Assembly (NCBI GenBank): GCA_033296885.1
Contig: MU863876.1
Coordinates: 1-64,000 of the forward strand
Direction of reading: 5' to 3'
Length of the DNA: 64,000 bases
From: Triangularia verruculosa
Lineage: Eukaryota; Ascomycota; Sordariomycetes; Sordariales; Podosporaceae
Shown here in pieces: positions 13,371 through 25,485 of this stretch. The position numbers were made by a program, and so were the translations under genes. The notes beneath the pieces are model-generated. The model worked only from the letters and a program-made list of their open reading frames with translations. It searched no databases and had not been told where the DNA came from. Position 1 is the stretch's first letter. Each line of letters opens with the position of its first letter.

Positions 13371-13832
13371 TGTCACGGTTTTGGCATGAGGTGGGGGAAT
13401 AGGCGAACCAATAAAGGCTAGACCGGGGACTGAGGCAGGGCTCACGGGCCACAGTCCAGAAGGAACCAATGGGAGCTGGACCGGGGACAGCGGCGGGGCT
13501 CACGGTCCACGGTCCAGAAAGAGCCAATCAGGTGAGGACCGAGGACCGTCTGGAAGTCAACGGTCCACAGTCCAGGAGAAGCCAATGAGGTAAGGACCGA
13601 GGACCGTCTAGAGGTTAACGGTCCACGGTCCCAAGGTCTATATATACGGAGGAACTAAATAGCTAGCAGATAGTTCTGCAGTATACAATATAAGTCATAA
13701 TCGTTAGTATCTTAGCTATTGTAATTAAAATAAGCCATTATTATATACTATTTAGCTATACCGAACCAGGATTATTCAGAAGTACCTTTAACTAGTATCC
13801 CTTTTAGAGGTTCTGGATAGGGGTTCGTCACA
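13371..13832 (+). repeat. 5' LTR of the Gypsy element
   Basis: 462 bp, TG...CA termini. It contains a TATATATA box near 13640 followed by GGAGGAACT. Compared with the 3' LTR the differences are transitions, with the 3' half of this copy the more mutated (for example GGTATC to AGTATC, TGTACACTG to TATATACTA). Confidence 0.92.
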
Positions 13833-13889
13833 CATTACATACTCACTTCAACTCTATCACGGATAAGTTAAAGGTTACCTTACTACCAC

Positions 13890-14940
13890 TATAACCGACC
13901 AAAAGAACGTTCGCATAGGCGGCATTTCCGCTACTACGTTTACCGATAGACAAGCCACTACGCCGGAACTCAGTACTCTCGACCAGCTTCTCGCACGTAT
14001 TAAGGAGCTCGAGGAAAGAGCCCAGTAAGCCGAGGACTAGATCCTCGCCGTTAGCGGAGGAAAGAAGTACGTAGCTAAGTTCCCGGCACCGAAGTATTAT
14101 AGTAGAGGGAAGGGAGAGCTTAGAGGGTTCTTAATCCAGCTCAAGACTTATTTTCGGCACTACCCGAATATATTCCCTACGGAGGAGTCTAAGGTACTAT
14201 TCGCCGCATCTAGGCTCAAGGATAGAGCACTAGCATAGTTCGAACCGGTTATAAACGATTACTATAAAACGAAGGCCGATAACCGTAAAGATATTACAGT
14301 CGAGTATTTTCGCAGTTACCAGAGGTTCGAAGCTAAGATTAAAGAAGTGTTTAGGGAATACAACGAGGCACGGCGTACCCAAGAGCGACTCGCAAAACTA
14401 CAACAAACTCGCTCAGCAGCCAACTACGCTACTCTATTTAAAACCGATAACCTACGCAACGAGATTAACGATAAGGGGCTAATTTAACTATTCTACAATA
14501 GCCTTAAGGAAAAAGTAAAGGACGAGTTATATAAGGAGGAGAGACCCGATACTATAGACAAATACATCGCCATAGCCATACGTATCGACGATCGACAGTT
14601 CCAGCGCCGCAAAGAGAAGAAAGGTACCCGAGGACTACAGGGCACCTACCGTCCAAACGACAAGAAAAGACGACAGTACCCTAGCACCAGTTACTCCGGA
14701 ACTACCCACGCAGGGCCTATAAAAGTCGACGCAGTTCAACGGAAAACACCTCAGGGCCAGGGCTAGGGCAAAGGCAACCTCAAGTGCTTCAACTGTAGGA
14801 AAACAAGTCACTTTAAGAAGGATTATCGGGCACCTAGGCAACTTAAGTGGAAGAAGAAGGTCGCAGTAGCTACTATATCGGAAGGCGCGAGGATTATCGA
14901 GATCGCAGTAGTCGAACGTAAAGAGGAAGACTATTAACTC
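13890..14940 (+). pseudogene. Gypsy gag pseudogene
   Basis: Gag-type capsid protein. A coiled N-terminal region (LDQLLARIKELEERAQ) is followed by a capsid-like segment (KYYSRGKGELRGFLIQLK), a basic linker and a CCHC zinc knuckle at 14785-14826. Its last Cys codon reads TAT (CFNCRKTSHFKKDY), an expected RIP change. At least four in-frame stops are present. Confidence 0.8.
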
Positions 14941-16039
14941 GAGGAGAAACGGCCGGTAGGGTATTAGTTCCAGGAACTTACGGAAGATCTAGAACGGCTC
15001 AAAGATAAATATTAAAAGGTAAACGCATAATTCCGGAAGCTACAGAAGATAGTTACGGAGGAGACTAAGCACTCGAACCCGGCACTGCTTAACGGATCTA
15101 CGCGGTGGGTTACACCAGAGACCAAGTACAAGCAGTACCGCAGTACAGTATTACAGCGGACCTACGGAATAAGCAAGCTTATATTCAAAAGTTAAGAAAA
15201 GTTCTAGGAAAATAAAAAAATCGCTAATATAGGGCTTACGTAAGAGCCTAGATAAGTACCTTAATACCAGTAGTATAAGCTACGCGAGGGAGATACAGCA
15301 CAGTTATATCCCAGACACCTAGAGTATAGGAGGATACCTTGGTTCCAGTATATTATATACGGTTATATAGAGTACTACTAAAGTAAGGCTCTCTAAGGAT
15401 ATTGGCCGGTACGGCAGGTAGAAAAGAACGGAAATCCCAGGCCGGTTATAAAGACTATAGCCAGGTAGAGTCAATAATAGGAAGAATTAGACGATTATTT
15501 CCTATAGAAGCAGGGAGACCTAGTGGGACTAGAGGAGGGACTCTAGGTTATACAGTTCACACCTAGGTATACGAGATACTACCTTGAATAGGTAATGGAC
15601 TGGGGAAAGAACACCGCTAACGAAAGAGAATTCGGATTAACGTAGTGTAAAAGTCCGGATTGCGCCTTTCACCTACGAATAAAGGCCAGGTAATACTACG
15701 AGACTAAGGCCGAGGCCGGGGCCGAGGAGCGAAGGGTATATAATAAGAGGAAGACTCGATAAGGTGTTAAAGACGGAAGGTAGGAAGAGGCCTAGAAGTA
15801 ATAGTTAGCCGAGTTTGCGTTACTAGTTAACTCGAAGTAAAAGGACGCTCTTAAAGTATAATAATATTTAGGAAACGACTTACGGCCCTTCGCGGGGGCC
15901 GTTAACCTTTAGGGGATTATAAATAGTACTATCGGAAATACCGGAAGAAAAAGAAGGTATAGGACAACGACTTAATACTAGTTAGCGAGGTCGCTATTAT
16001 ATAGGGCGGAGGCGGAAAGAAAGATAAGCGTCTCCGGGT

Positions 16040-18950
16040 TATAATGTATTAGAAAGGGCTCTAAGTATTAGTATTAGTAAATAAAGGAGCGGAAGTTAAT
16101 TTGATTTTACTATAATTTATATACTAGGTTAGAATACTATAGAAAGAAAAGAAGGAATAGGTTATTATTAAAGGACTATTTAGGATTTAGAGAATTTATA
16201 GGGAAACGTTACCTTTAGATATTATAATCGAAGGGAAAATAACCTTAGTTATATTCGATATTGTAGATATAGGATTATTGAAGGATATAATCCTCGGGTA
16301 CTTATAGTATAAGGACTATAATTTAGATATCGATTGGAGGGATAGTAGCTATTTACGACCGAGGGAAGATTGGAAATATTTAATTAACGATGGGAGATTA
16401 GAGGTATAATTGAAGTAGCGTGCGGAATAAGCATCCTCTATAGTATTATCGTAAGGAGTATAAAAAGTAATAGTATATTCCGTTGATATAGGCGGTAAGA
16501 TTAAAAAAGTAGGGTTAATAACGTTAGTGGAGATATCGGAGGTTAATAAGTACGCTTATTATAATAACGTAGAGAAAGGCGAAAAAAAGGTAGTACCGGT
16601 AGAATATCAAAGATACCTAGCCTTTACGGTTAAATATTTAGAGGGACTTTTAGAGCGAGGACCGTAGGACTATAAGATTAAGTTAAAAGAAAGAGCTAAG
16701 TTATAGCTATTTAAGGTCTACTATATTAACGATAAATAAAGTAAGGAGTTATGGAAGTATTTAGACGAGAATTTGAAGAGGGGATATATTAGGGAGTCTA
16801 TATCGCTAGTAAGATACCCTGTATTCTTTGTACCGAAGAAGGACGGTGGTTTACAATTATATATAGATTACCGTTAGTTGAATAATAAAATAGTAAAAAA
16901 TAGCTACCCGTTACTATTAATATCTAAGTTACAGAGTTAGCTAGTTAAGGCGTAATAGTTTATACGCTTGGATATACCTATTGGGTATACCTATATACGG
17001 ATTAAAGAAGGAAATAAATGGAAGATAACGTTTCGTATACCCTATAATTATTTCGAGTATCTCGTAATATTATTTGGACTTACTAATACGCCCGCGACGT
17101 TCTAATCTCTCGTCGACTATATAATCTAAAAGTACCTCGATAAGATAGTAGTGTGTTATCTCGACAACGTTCTTATCTACTTACGCACTCTAGAGGAACA
17201 TAAACGCTACGTATAAGAGATACTCGACGTACTATACGGAGCCGGACTTTTAGTAAATAAAGAGAAGAGCGAGTTCTACGTATAGAAGATAGTATATCTA
17301 GGATATCTAATATTATTAGGTAAGGTTCGTATAGAACCTGGGAAAATTACGGCAGTTAAAGACTGGCCTACGCCGCAGTTATAGATATACGTTAGGGAGT
17401 TCTTAGGGTTTATTAATTTCTATCGGATATTTATCTGGGGGTACGCGAGCATCGCGCGCCTACTTAACTATTTGATTAAGAAGGACGTAGAGTTCCGGTG
17501 GGGGTAGGAAAAAGAGCAGGCCTTTTAGAAATTAAAAGAGGCTATTTTGAAGGACCCGGTGCTCAAATTACTAGACCCTAGTCGACCGTTCGAGGTCGAG
17601 GCTGATGCATCAGACTATACGATTGGAGGATAATTAGGCTAGCGAGACGAGGACGGAAAGCTATACCCGGTAGCCTTCTTTTCGAAGAAGCTAGAAGGGG
17701 CTCGTCAAAACTACCCAATCCACGATAAAAAGCTATTCGCTATTATCGAAGTATTTAAAGAGTGGAGGCTATACCTTAATAGTACCAACTACGAAGTATA
17801 GGTCTATACGGATTATAAGAACCTACGATACTTTACTACTATAAAGGTCCTTAACGTACGGTAAACCCGATAATTAGAGTTTCTTTCGGAATTTAATTTC
17901 CAAATTAATTATAAAAAAGGTTCGGAGAACGCTAGAGCAGATGTATTTAGCCGGCGAGCCGACCACTATAAGGATACACCCAAGGAGTTACCACCACTAC
18001 TTAAGGAGACGCCGGAGGGCACCCTCAAGTATCCACTTTAGCCGTGGATGGAGTGTTGCGCAGTGTATTGTGAGTAAGCCACTTCTAGTAAATACTAAGG
18101 GGAAATAAGCAATGATATTACGGAGTAATACTGGTAGGAAGAGCTGGAGCTGTAAGGTATCTAGAAGGATAGTTAGGGACGACTGTGGTATAAGAACCGG
18201 GTTTATGTGGAGCTAGGTGCTAGGAAGGTATTGGTGATGGAAATCCACGGGTCGAAGCTCGGGGGATATATGGGTATTACTAAGACTATGGAAAAGATTA
18301 AGCAGTACTTTGACTGGCTAAAGATCAAGGACGACGTTAAGGAAGCCATCCAGTTATACCACACATGCGAGAGAACCAAGGTTATAAGGTATAAGCCTTA
18401 TGGATTTCTGGAGCCACTACTAGTAGCAGAACGACTATAAAGCTCAGTTACGATAGACTTTATCACCAAGTTACCAGAGTCCAGAGATACGGTAACCGGC
18501 GTTAAGTACGATAGTATATTGACGGTAGTCGACAGGCTTACTAAGTAGGCATACTTCTTGCTTTATAAGGAGACCTGGTCGGCAGAGTAATTAGCGGATG
18601 TAGTACTACGGTATGTTATATCAACATATATATGGCCGAAGGAGTTTATTACGGACCGCAATACCAAGTTCGTATTAAAGTTTTGGAGAGCGTTAATAAT
18701 AAGATTAGGGGTAAAGAGTAAGGCGTTTTCGGCCTACTACCCTCAGACGGACGGTCAAATGGAACGGCTTAACTAGATCGTGGAATAGTACTTACGGAAT
18801 TATATTAATTTCGAGCAGGACGACTAGGTTAAACTATTACCTACGGTACAGTTGGTATATAATATATCGCTAATAGAGACGACGAAAGTCACGCCCTTCT
18901 TCGCAAACTACGGATACGAGGCAGACTTACGTTAGGGATTTAAAGTGGAG
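16040..18950 (+). pseudogene. Gypsy pol pseudogene (PR-RT-RH-INT)
   Basis: A protease-like GAEVNLI motif lies near 16090, where the catalytic Asp-Ser-Gly now reads Asn-Lys-Gly. Reverse transcriptase spans about 16700-17450; its YLDD box at 17157-17168 reads YLDN (GAC to AAC). RNase H is at 17560-18010, with EADASDYTIGG and VYTDYKNLRYF motifs. Integrase is at 18200-18900: the zinc-finger His of the usual GH(x)G is Tyr (GGYMG), and the catalytic Asp (TIDFITKLP), Asp (ITDRNTKF) and Glu (GQMERLN) sites are still readable. Stops at TpA positions occur every 50-150 bp in the first half and less often in RNase H and integrase. The 14940-16040 stretch between gag and protease is too damaged to assign. 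Confidence 0.85.
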
Positions 18951-19510
18951 GTGCCTAAGGCTGCGGTTAAGGTAGACAAGTTACACATGCTCTACGGTAA
19001 GCTTAAGGAAGAACTGGAGTTTATGAGGGAAAGGATGTGGAAATACTATAATTCTAAAAGGCTCGAGGGACCTCGCTTTAAGGGGGGGGACATAGTATTC
19101 CTTTCTATACGTAATTTACGTACTAAAAGACCTAGTAAGAAGCTGGATTATAGGAGAGTGGGCCTATTTAAGGTCAAAAGGAAGATATCGGAGACGGTAT
19201 TCGAGCTAGAGCTACCTAGTACGATGCGTCTACGGTTATATATTTTTCACATTTTACTTCTAGAACCTATACTACTAACAAGTAGGGCTAATACCCAGGA
19301 AGTAGCGGAGGACGAAGAAGAAAAGTATAATATAAAAGAAGTACTGGATTTACAGTTCAATAGAGGTTAATTAGAATACTTAGTTAGCTAGCTGGATTAC
19401 CCGGCTACGAACAATTCGTAAAAACCATCGACAAATCTAAATTACCTAGGTAAACTAAAAGAGTTCTACCGGCAGTATCTAAACCGACCTAGGCTAAGTT
19501 AAACGACAAA
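18951..19510 (+). pseudogene. Gypsy integrase C-terminus and chromodomain
   Basis: An open stretch at 18945-19370 holds the integrase C-terminal module (GDIVFLSIRNLRTKRPSKKLDYRR) and runs into a chromodomain marked by EYLVSxLDYP near 19375. A conserved Trp and others are changed to stops. The chromodomain is typical of chromoviruses and targets integration to heterochromatin in that family. Confidence 0.75.
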
Positions 19511-20416
19511 AAGAAACCGTACCCAGATCACAGGTAGTATCTATAAATCTGGATACAGAGAACCTCGACAGAAATCGAACCCGCACCTCCGACGCAGTAG
19601 TCGACGTACTATATACTACACTATAAGGTTAGTAAACACCCAGGGACCTACCTATAACTAGCACTACGTACCTCAACTGCCGTAAGAAGTTGGAGGAGTT
19701 CCACCGGCGGTACCCTAACCGGCCAGGAAGGAAGGACCACCAAAACCAGGATCCAGTGGGAAGTTAAAGGGCCAGTCGAGGCCTAGGGAGGGACCCAAGG
19801 CGAGAGGATCCTACGGGGTAGCGTCCCGGGCGGCGGCAGGCCGAAGGGAGGCCCCGGAGGAAGGTTCCGGCGGGATAGCAGTAGAGGACTGCGCTACCCG
19901 GGCATCTTCTTCCTAGATACCGCGCGCGAATAACTACTTTTCCCGGGAGCGAAGAAAGCGACGTATTCGTTTTACCCGGAGGAGTTTAACGGTTAGTTGA
20001 AAGAGCTGGTCTTCGAGCTCTTACTCCTTACGCTCTAATTTATCTTACTCCTCCATAGCTCGGAAAACTAAAGTAATTAATAAGGATAAGAGGATAAGGG
20101 AGGATATACCTACGAGCGGAGCCTACGTTAGAACCGTCGTAAAGGATTTTACAACGTATACACTCGGAACAACGCGAGGAGTCGGAGGTCATACGGCAAG
20201 GAATCTCGGAAGTAAAGCAAGTAGAGCAAAGCATAACTTCAGAACCGCGGCGAAAGATTCGCAAGGCGAAGGAAGAAGACTCTTCAGTTTTACAATAACG
20301 TTTCTACACGCAGTTAAACATAATAAAGGATAGTATAAAGGAAAAAGACTCACATAGTATTGGCAATATAATAAGAAACTAGGCCGCAGGGACTTCGGCC
20401 TAGAGAGGGAGCATCA
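19511..20416 (+). other. Post-chromodomain region of the Gypsy element
   Basis: About 900 bp between the chromodomain and the 3' LTR. It is relatively GC-rich with coding-like, charged translations broken by stops (EESEVIRQGISEVKQVEQSI near 20190), possibly coiled-coil. It may be an extra C-terminal extension or third frame. The purine tract before the 3' LTR ends it. Confidence 0.4.
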
Positions 20417-20878
20417 TATCACGGTTTTGGCATAAGGTGGGGGAATAGGCGAACCAATAAAGGCTAGACCGGGGACTAAGGCAGGGCTCACGGGCCACAG
20501 TCCAGAAAGAACCAATGGGAGCTAGACCGGGGACAGCGGCGGGGCTCACGGTCCACGGTCCAGAAAGAGCCAATCAGGTGAGGACCGAGGACCGTCTGGA
20601 AGTCAACGGTCCACGGTCCAGGAGAAGCCAATGAGGTGAGGACCGAGGACCGTCTGGAGGTCAACGGTCCACGGTCCCAAGGTCTATATATACGGAGGAA
20701 CTAGATGGCTAGCAGATAGTTCCGCAGTATACAATACAAGTCACAATCGTTGGTATCTTAGCTATTGTGATTAAGACAAGCCATTATTGTACACTGTTTA
20801 GCTGTACCGAACCAGGATTGTTCAGAAGTACCTTCAACCAGTATCCCTTTCAGAGGTTCTGGATAGGGGTTCGTCACA
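20417..20878 (+). repeat. 3' LTR of the Gypsy element
   Basis: 462 bp, the same length as the 5' LTR. It starts TATCACGG, the expected TG now TA by one transition, and ends CGTCACA. It is less mutated in its 3' half than the 5' LTR. It is followed by TATAT, the target duplication. Confidence 0.92.
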
Positions 20879-20883
20879 TATAT

Positions 20884-22918
20884 ATAATACTTAACCTCGA
20901 ACTTCCCTAGAAAAAGGTAGATTTATTCAGCTGCTATAATATCGACGTAAACTACGACTAAACCCGCTATATCGGCCTTTATTTCTACAAATTATTTAAC
21001 AATAGAACTTATTAAACCGAACTCCAGGAAGATTCTTCCGGCAATTATAACGTCAAGTAGCTCTCGCATAAAACCTATAATACTCTTAATACCGAGTAGC
21101 GGCTAATATACAACGCTATTCTAGGATACTATAGGGCAATTAACCGAGGTTAAAACCTAGCTCCGCTCCGGATTTAAGTAAACGGAGGCGGAGGGACCGG
21201 TAAATCGTATATAATAAAGGTAATTTCCTTTCGCCTATAAATTAAAGTAACTAAGTACAGTTAACCCTCGCTAATTATCCAAACAACGCTTACCGATATA
21301 GCTAGTAATTAAATTATAAACTAGACCCTTTATTCCCTTTTCCGGCTCCCGGTAAACAGTAATTACCGCTTACTTTCAAAAACCCTAACGGTCCTTAGCT
21401 CCTTATAGCAATAATTTAGGCTAATTTACTACCTTATTATCGACGAGAAGAGTATACTAAGGCGGAAAAATCTAGCCTAAATCAATTAACAGCTCCGTAA
21501 AATCTTCTCCAACCGCTACAAATAATATCTCAGTAAACTTAACATTATCCTTATAAACGATTTCTTCTAGCTCCTCCCTATTATAAATAAACCGCTATAC
21601 TCTACGGCAGGTAATTTACAAAATATAAAAATTATCGGCTATAATATATACCTTTCGTTCGATAAATCGGTATTTTTATCTACGGTCCAGCACTAGTAGG
21701 GTAAAGACTAGGCTCTATTCCGGTAAGCCCTACAGAAACTAAGGTAAACGAAGGTATCTATTCCGTCGTAGGAGCTTCTCACCTCGAGATGTGCGATCAA
21801 GCTACCCCCGGCCGAAGTAGAGGCTTTTAATAACGCCCTCCGTATCTTTCCCGTTAAAGCGTAGGTTAAAAAGTATAACTATCGGCACCTTCTAGGCCTA
21901 CAAAGGGCGGTTATCTAGGTAAACGCGACGTACGAGGGCGCCGGCGCAGATAGGGTTAAGTCCTCCGACGCCGGTAACCTAGTTAAATGATTGCTTCTTT
22001 GTATTGGTTACCGGGTTATATTAACGAGGAATCTCTGGGCCGGCGTTGGCCTCGTGAACGGTGCGCAGGGCACCGTATACGATATCTCGTGGGCGGAGGG
22101 AGCCAACGTAGAAAACGACCCACCGCAGGTTATTATGGTAGCGTTTGATAACTATACCGGGCCGCCGTTCCTGTTGCCTAGCGGGGAAGAGCTTCGTAAT
22201 GGGGCTAGGCCGGTGGTTCCAATCCTCAGGGTCCAATACGTGTTTGTTCTTGGGGCTGGCACCGGCCTCCGCAAACAGTTCCCACTGCTTGTGTGCTACG
22301 CCATCACGGTGCACAAGTCACAGGGCATCACTCTCTGTAATGGGCTCGCAGCAATGTGTTGCAATTGGTGCTACCTACGCTACTAAAATCCTTGAGTGAA
22401 GAAGAAAAGAAAGAAAGAAGGGAAGAAGGTTGTCCAGCGCGCTTCTGATATAATTGTGCAAGTTGGTCTGAGCGCTGAAAGAGAAGGTTCCAGATGTTTC
22501 TGGTTTGCAGTGCCAAGTATGTTCTCGGAATAGCTTCATCCTTAGGATCCCCATACATGGCCGAGAGTTACCGAGGCCCATATCGGGCACAGCCCGTTAC
22601 ACTCTCGACAAGGTGGTTTGTGACATCTCCGAGCTAGAGTTCGCGTCCGGCCTATCCTACGTAGCTGTTTCCAGGGTCAAAACACTGGATGGCCTGATGT
22701 TTGAGTCGCCGTTTGATCGGAGTAGGATATATTGCGAAGATCCGATACGGAACATGCAACTAAAGATAGCTGATTACGAGACAAGGAGGCTGCAGCGGTT
22801 GGGTCCACAGGAAGAGGAGGTTGGGTCGAGTAACATAGGCGGGTATATAAGCTCCGATAGCTCTAATATAGAAGAGGAGGATGACTCGAGCGATATAAAC
22901 GATGGCTTTACTGTGTAG
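20884..22918 (+). pseudogene. Helitron Pif1-type helicase part
   Basis: Continuation of the Helitron gene after the Gypsy insertion. Walker A GGGGTGKS is at 21185-21210 and Walker B LIIDEKS near 21435. A C-terminal superfamily-1 helicase block from 21991 is almost free of RIP: GYRVILTRNLWAGVGLVNGA, then YAITVHKSQGITL at about 22300-22335. The reading frame is split by a 266-bp solo LTR (22336-22601) and resumes with DKVV...SYVAVSRVKTLDGLMF to the stop at 22916-22918. Removing the LTR and one CTCTC copy restores a continuous frame at the junction. The first kilobase is RIP-degraded and the last is not. Confidence 0.82.
22336..22601. mobile_element. 266-bp solo LTR inside the Helitron helicase
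   Basis: TG...CA termini with an imperfect 11-bp inverted repeat (TGTAATGGGCT / AGCCCGTTACA) and a 5-bp target duplication CTCTC at 22331-22335 and 22602-22606. An inverted, nearly identical copy of the same length lies at 45066-45331 with its own duplication GTACC. The size, termini and 5-bp duplications fit a solo LTR, though a MITE with 5-bp duplications cannot be excluded. Transcriptional orientation is unknown. Confidence 0.85.
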
Positions 22919-23170
22919 AGAGAAGATTTAGTTGTGTAGGTTTAGCTGTAGTTGTAATAAACAGTCTTTAGCAGAATACGGGATTGTTGGCCTCCGGACA
23001 GGTTATTGTCGCTTCGTTTACTCCCCACTTAACCCCAATTGAGTTTGCTCTCCACATACGCACATGAAATTCGTGCCCGTGTCAAAATTGCCAGGAGCGA
23101 GAGTGAGGAAGGAAGCGTCCCGTAGCGCAGCGAAGGGCCACGCGACTGACGAACGAAGCGACGCTAGCAA
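22919..23170 (+). other. Probable Helitron 3' end
   Basis: After the helicase stop the sequence runs to a GC-rich, short-repeat stretch ending AAGCGACGCTAG near 23166. CTAG fits the CTRR terminus of Helitrons, and GCGTC/GACGC and AAAATTGC/GCAATTTT complementary blocks could form terminal hairpins. The boundary is inferred only. Confidence 0.35.
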
Positions 23171-23204
23171 TTTTAGCAGATAGAAAGACCTCAGAACTTC
23201 CTAA

Positions 23205-23480
23205 TACGCCCCTGAGAGAGGGGAGGGGGATGCCGAAGTCGCATAAATCTAAGGTGGTTTGTTTTAAGAATAACGAGTGGATAGCGATTTGCGTCGAAGA
23301 TTTCAGGCCTGCCTCTTCGTCTGTCGTCGTGTAGTGCCTCTAACCTAACAATTATTAGCAGCTACATCCCTGGTTCATTGTCTCATCCTTTCGGCGACCT
23401 CTCATCCGAGTTTTTTAATGCCGTAATCTGTTGCTCGATTCGTATTTACGACTGCTCGAATGAAGAGAGGAAGGTTGTAA
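23205..23480. repeat. Dispersed repeat E, unmutated copy
   Basis: Direct homologue of 36090-36350. The copies align over about 260 bp, and nearly all differences are G to A or C to T in the 36-kb copy (for example GGTGGTTTG here, GGTAGTTTA there). This copy is therefore close to the pre-RIP sequence. No coding function is recognised. Confidence 0.75.
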
Positions 23481-24117
23481 CGCTGGCCTTCGGCTAGGTA
23501 GCACCAGGATCGCAACGTCAAAGGGGTTTGATCAAGGAGTCGTCACAATCAAGATAATGGGGTCTCTCATGTAGAGGGTATGTAAGAAGAATAATTGGAA
23601 TGCGGCCTCCTTCTGCTCGAAGGAAGGCCCCAGGGCTATTTATGAGCATCGCAACAACTGCAACCGGAAGGGGTCTGTGTTTTCCTTTGACGGCCAGCTA
23701 CAAAGGCGATTACCGGATCCGTCGTTGTGACGGTCCTAAGAAAACAAAATCGGATAACGCAAATTTGTTAAGCTATAGGGAATTCAGGCGCCAAAATCCG
23801 CTCCTTAGTAAATGTGCCGAAAACGACTAAACTACAATACTACGATCAAGATCAGAGTGCATTTAAATAAAACAGTACTTCTTTAAGGAATGTGTGCAGC
23901 GAGTGTAATATAAGAATTCTAATCGTGGGAGACCGTATTTTGCACTACTTTACGCATTGAACAATTGGAGGCTTGCATATGAGGCTTGCCTAGGAACCTC
24001 TCTCGAGCCAGGATTTCCTGTCCCAATTTGTCTGGGGGGGGAAGTTTCGTGTTTCTTTTCCCCGTCCTGAGAGGCTGGGCAATCGCATTACATCCAATCC
24101 GTTCTATACCAACTATG
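23481..24117. other. No recognised gene
   Basis: Balanced composition with no frame that has a recognisable domain. A 76-codon frame at 23600-23830 has no support. Confidence 0.4.
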
Positions 24118-24481
24118 TGTGACGAACCCCTGATCAGAACCTCTGAGAGGGATACTGGGTTGAAGGCTGCTTCTGAATAACGGTTCGGTGTAGCCAAAAG
24201 GTACACAACAAAGATCACCAATTGTCTCTTGTAGGCACTAGGTCGTAGAGCTTACAATCTGAATTGCATACTACAGAACTGTCTACAACCAGCCAGTTCC
24301 TCCGTATATATAGACCTAGTGCCAAGCCTGGATCATTGTCCTCTCGTCAGGATCATTCATGATCCTGTTTTCGTTCCATGATCCGCTTCCTATTAGCCTA
24401 TTATCTTCCTCCTGATTGGTTCGTTCCTCTGGCCTCCTGATTGGTTCGTAGTTCCCGGACATCCTCATCAGTGCCGTGACA
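24118..24481 (-). mobile_element. Solo LTR related to the Gypsy LTR (minus orientation)
   Basis: Read on the minus strand it begins TGTCACGGCAC and ends CAGGGGTTCGTCACA. The end half resembles the Gypsy element LTR (TTCAGAAG, CTCTCAGAGGTTCTG) and is almost identical to 43330-43534 and 52338-52560. It is 364 bp with no matching target duplication, so it is probably recombined or one-sided. A TATATATA box lies near 24305. Confidence 0.75.
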
Positions 24482-25129
24482 CCATCCGACACACTTTCTC
24501 CGGTTCTTAAACGCTTCCTTGATCGCCCCGCCAGTCGGTCTGAGTATCGCCAGCATTGTTATGGGTAGCGGTGCTTGTCCTTGTGGGCGTCGGCGGGGCG
24601 GGGATATTATCGGAAGGTTGGCTTGACCGATTGCCAGGTGCGGTGCGAGTCGCCGGCGGTAGCGCACGGGCATTTGTCGAGGTTGTACCTGATGGATTGC
24701 TCGCGGGAGTCGTCGTTGGATTTGCTATGGAAGTTGGTCCTGAGGTTACGGTTGTTAGTTAAGTAGAAGGAAGATGAATGATAAAGGTTTACCCTTAGTC
24801 GCTTGTTCGTAGGCGTATCGAAGGCGTATCGTTGTGTTGTAAGAAGAGCAGACGTATATCCATTGCGGAACAGTAGTATAGAATTGGGACGGCGGAATCG
24901 TAAGTGTAGAGTCGGGCGCGCTTGGCCCGGTTGCCATTGGTACGGTGTTCCGTGATAGTTGGAGGGTCTCTGGGGCGGGGCTTTGGGTGGCGAGGAATGC
25001 GATACTCGACGGTCTATGCTATTATATAACGCTGCTGAACCTTATATTATCCTTTAACTATATAGACCACCCCGCTATTTCTACAGCTATTTTCGAAAGC
25101 GTATCGATAGTCGTAAGTGCCCTTTTACG
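24482..25129. other. No recognised gene
   Basis: GC-rich to 24900, then a transition to AT-rich RIP-like DNA. Overlapping frames on both strands show no domain. Confidence 0.4.
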
Positions 25130-25450
25130 GAACTTATCTCGCGTATAGAGAACTGTAAATATACCGAGCGGTCCGTCGCTTAGGCGTTGTAAATAAGCTG
25201 TCTTTTCCTTCTAGTTATATTTCAGTTTCTCTGTAGAAACGTATTCCAGGAAGTTTATAACGCGCGAGATATCGGCGTTACCGATTAAATGGTAAAGGGG
25301 CTTTCCGCAGGCAAGCTTCCGAGTATTAACGTAGTTCACTATATAATCCAGTAAAATAATAAGTATTTCTTTTAATATAATTTCAGAGGCGATATTACGA
25401 GCCTACAAATAAGCTAGAAATATATCGGTAGCGGCGCGAAGCTTTTCTAT
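25130..25450 (-). pseudogene. Possible RIP-degraded ankyrin-type remnant
   Basis: The minus-strand translation across few stops gives segments such as EILIILLDYIVNYVNTRKLA followed by GKPLYHLIGNADISRVINF. The spacing and the Leu-Leu-Asp plus Val-Asn-Thr pattern resemble an ankyrin repeat. The identification is weak. Confidence 0.3.
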
Positions 25451-25485
25451 ATCCAAGTAGTATGGAAAGCTGGATGAGAAAATGG

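Larger units (their letters stand above)
13371..20878 (+). mobile_element. Ty3/Gypsy chromovirus LTR retrotransposon, full length, inactive
   Basis: A 7508-bp element with two 462-bp LTRs and a 5-bp target duplication TATAT (13366-13370 and 20879-20883). The LTRs begin TGTCACGG (TATCACGG in the 3' copy) and end CGTCACA. The internal order is gag, protease, reverse transcriptase, RNase H, integrase and chromodomain, which places it in the Ty3/Gypsy chromovirus group. A purine-rich tract GAGAGGGAGCA sits just before the 3' LTR. Stops at TpA sites throughout gag and pol show RIP. It is inserted in the Helitron gene. Confidence 0.93.

Noticed and set aside
20040..20264. Minus-strand frame with Cys-rich peptide near the Gypsy 3' end
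   Set aside because: Shadow frame in a retrotransposon whose sense strand is clearly the plus strand.
22021..22399. Opposite-strand and alternate frames over the helicase C-terminus
   Set aside because: They overlap the well-supported helicase frame and have no motif.
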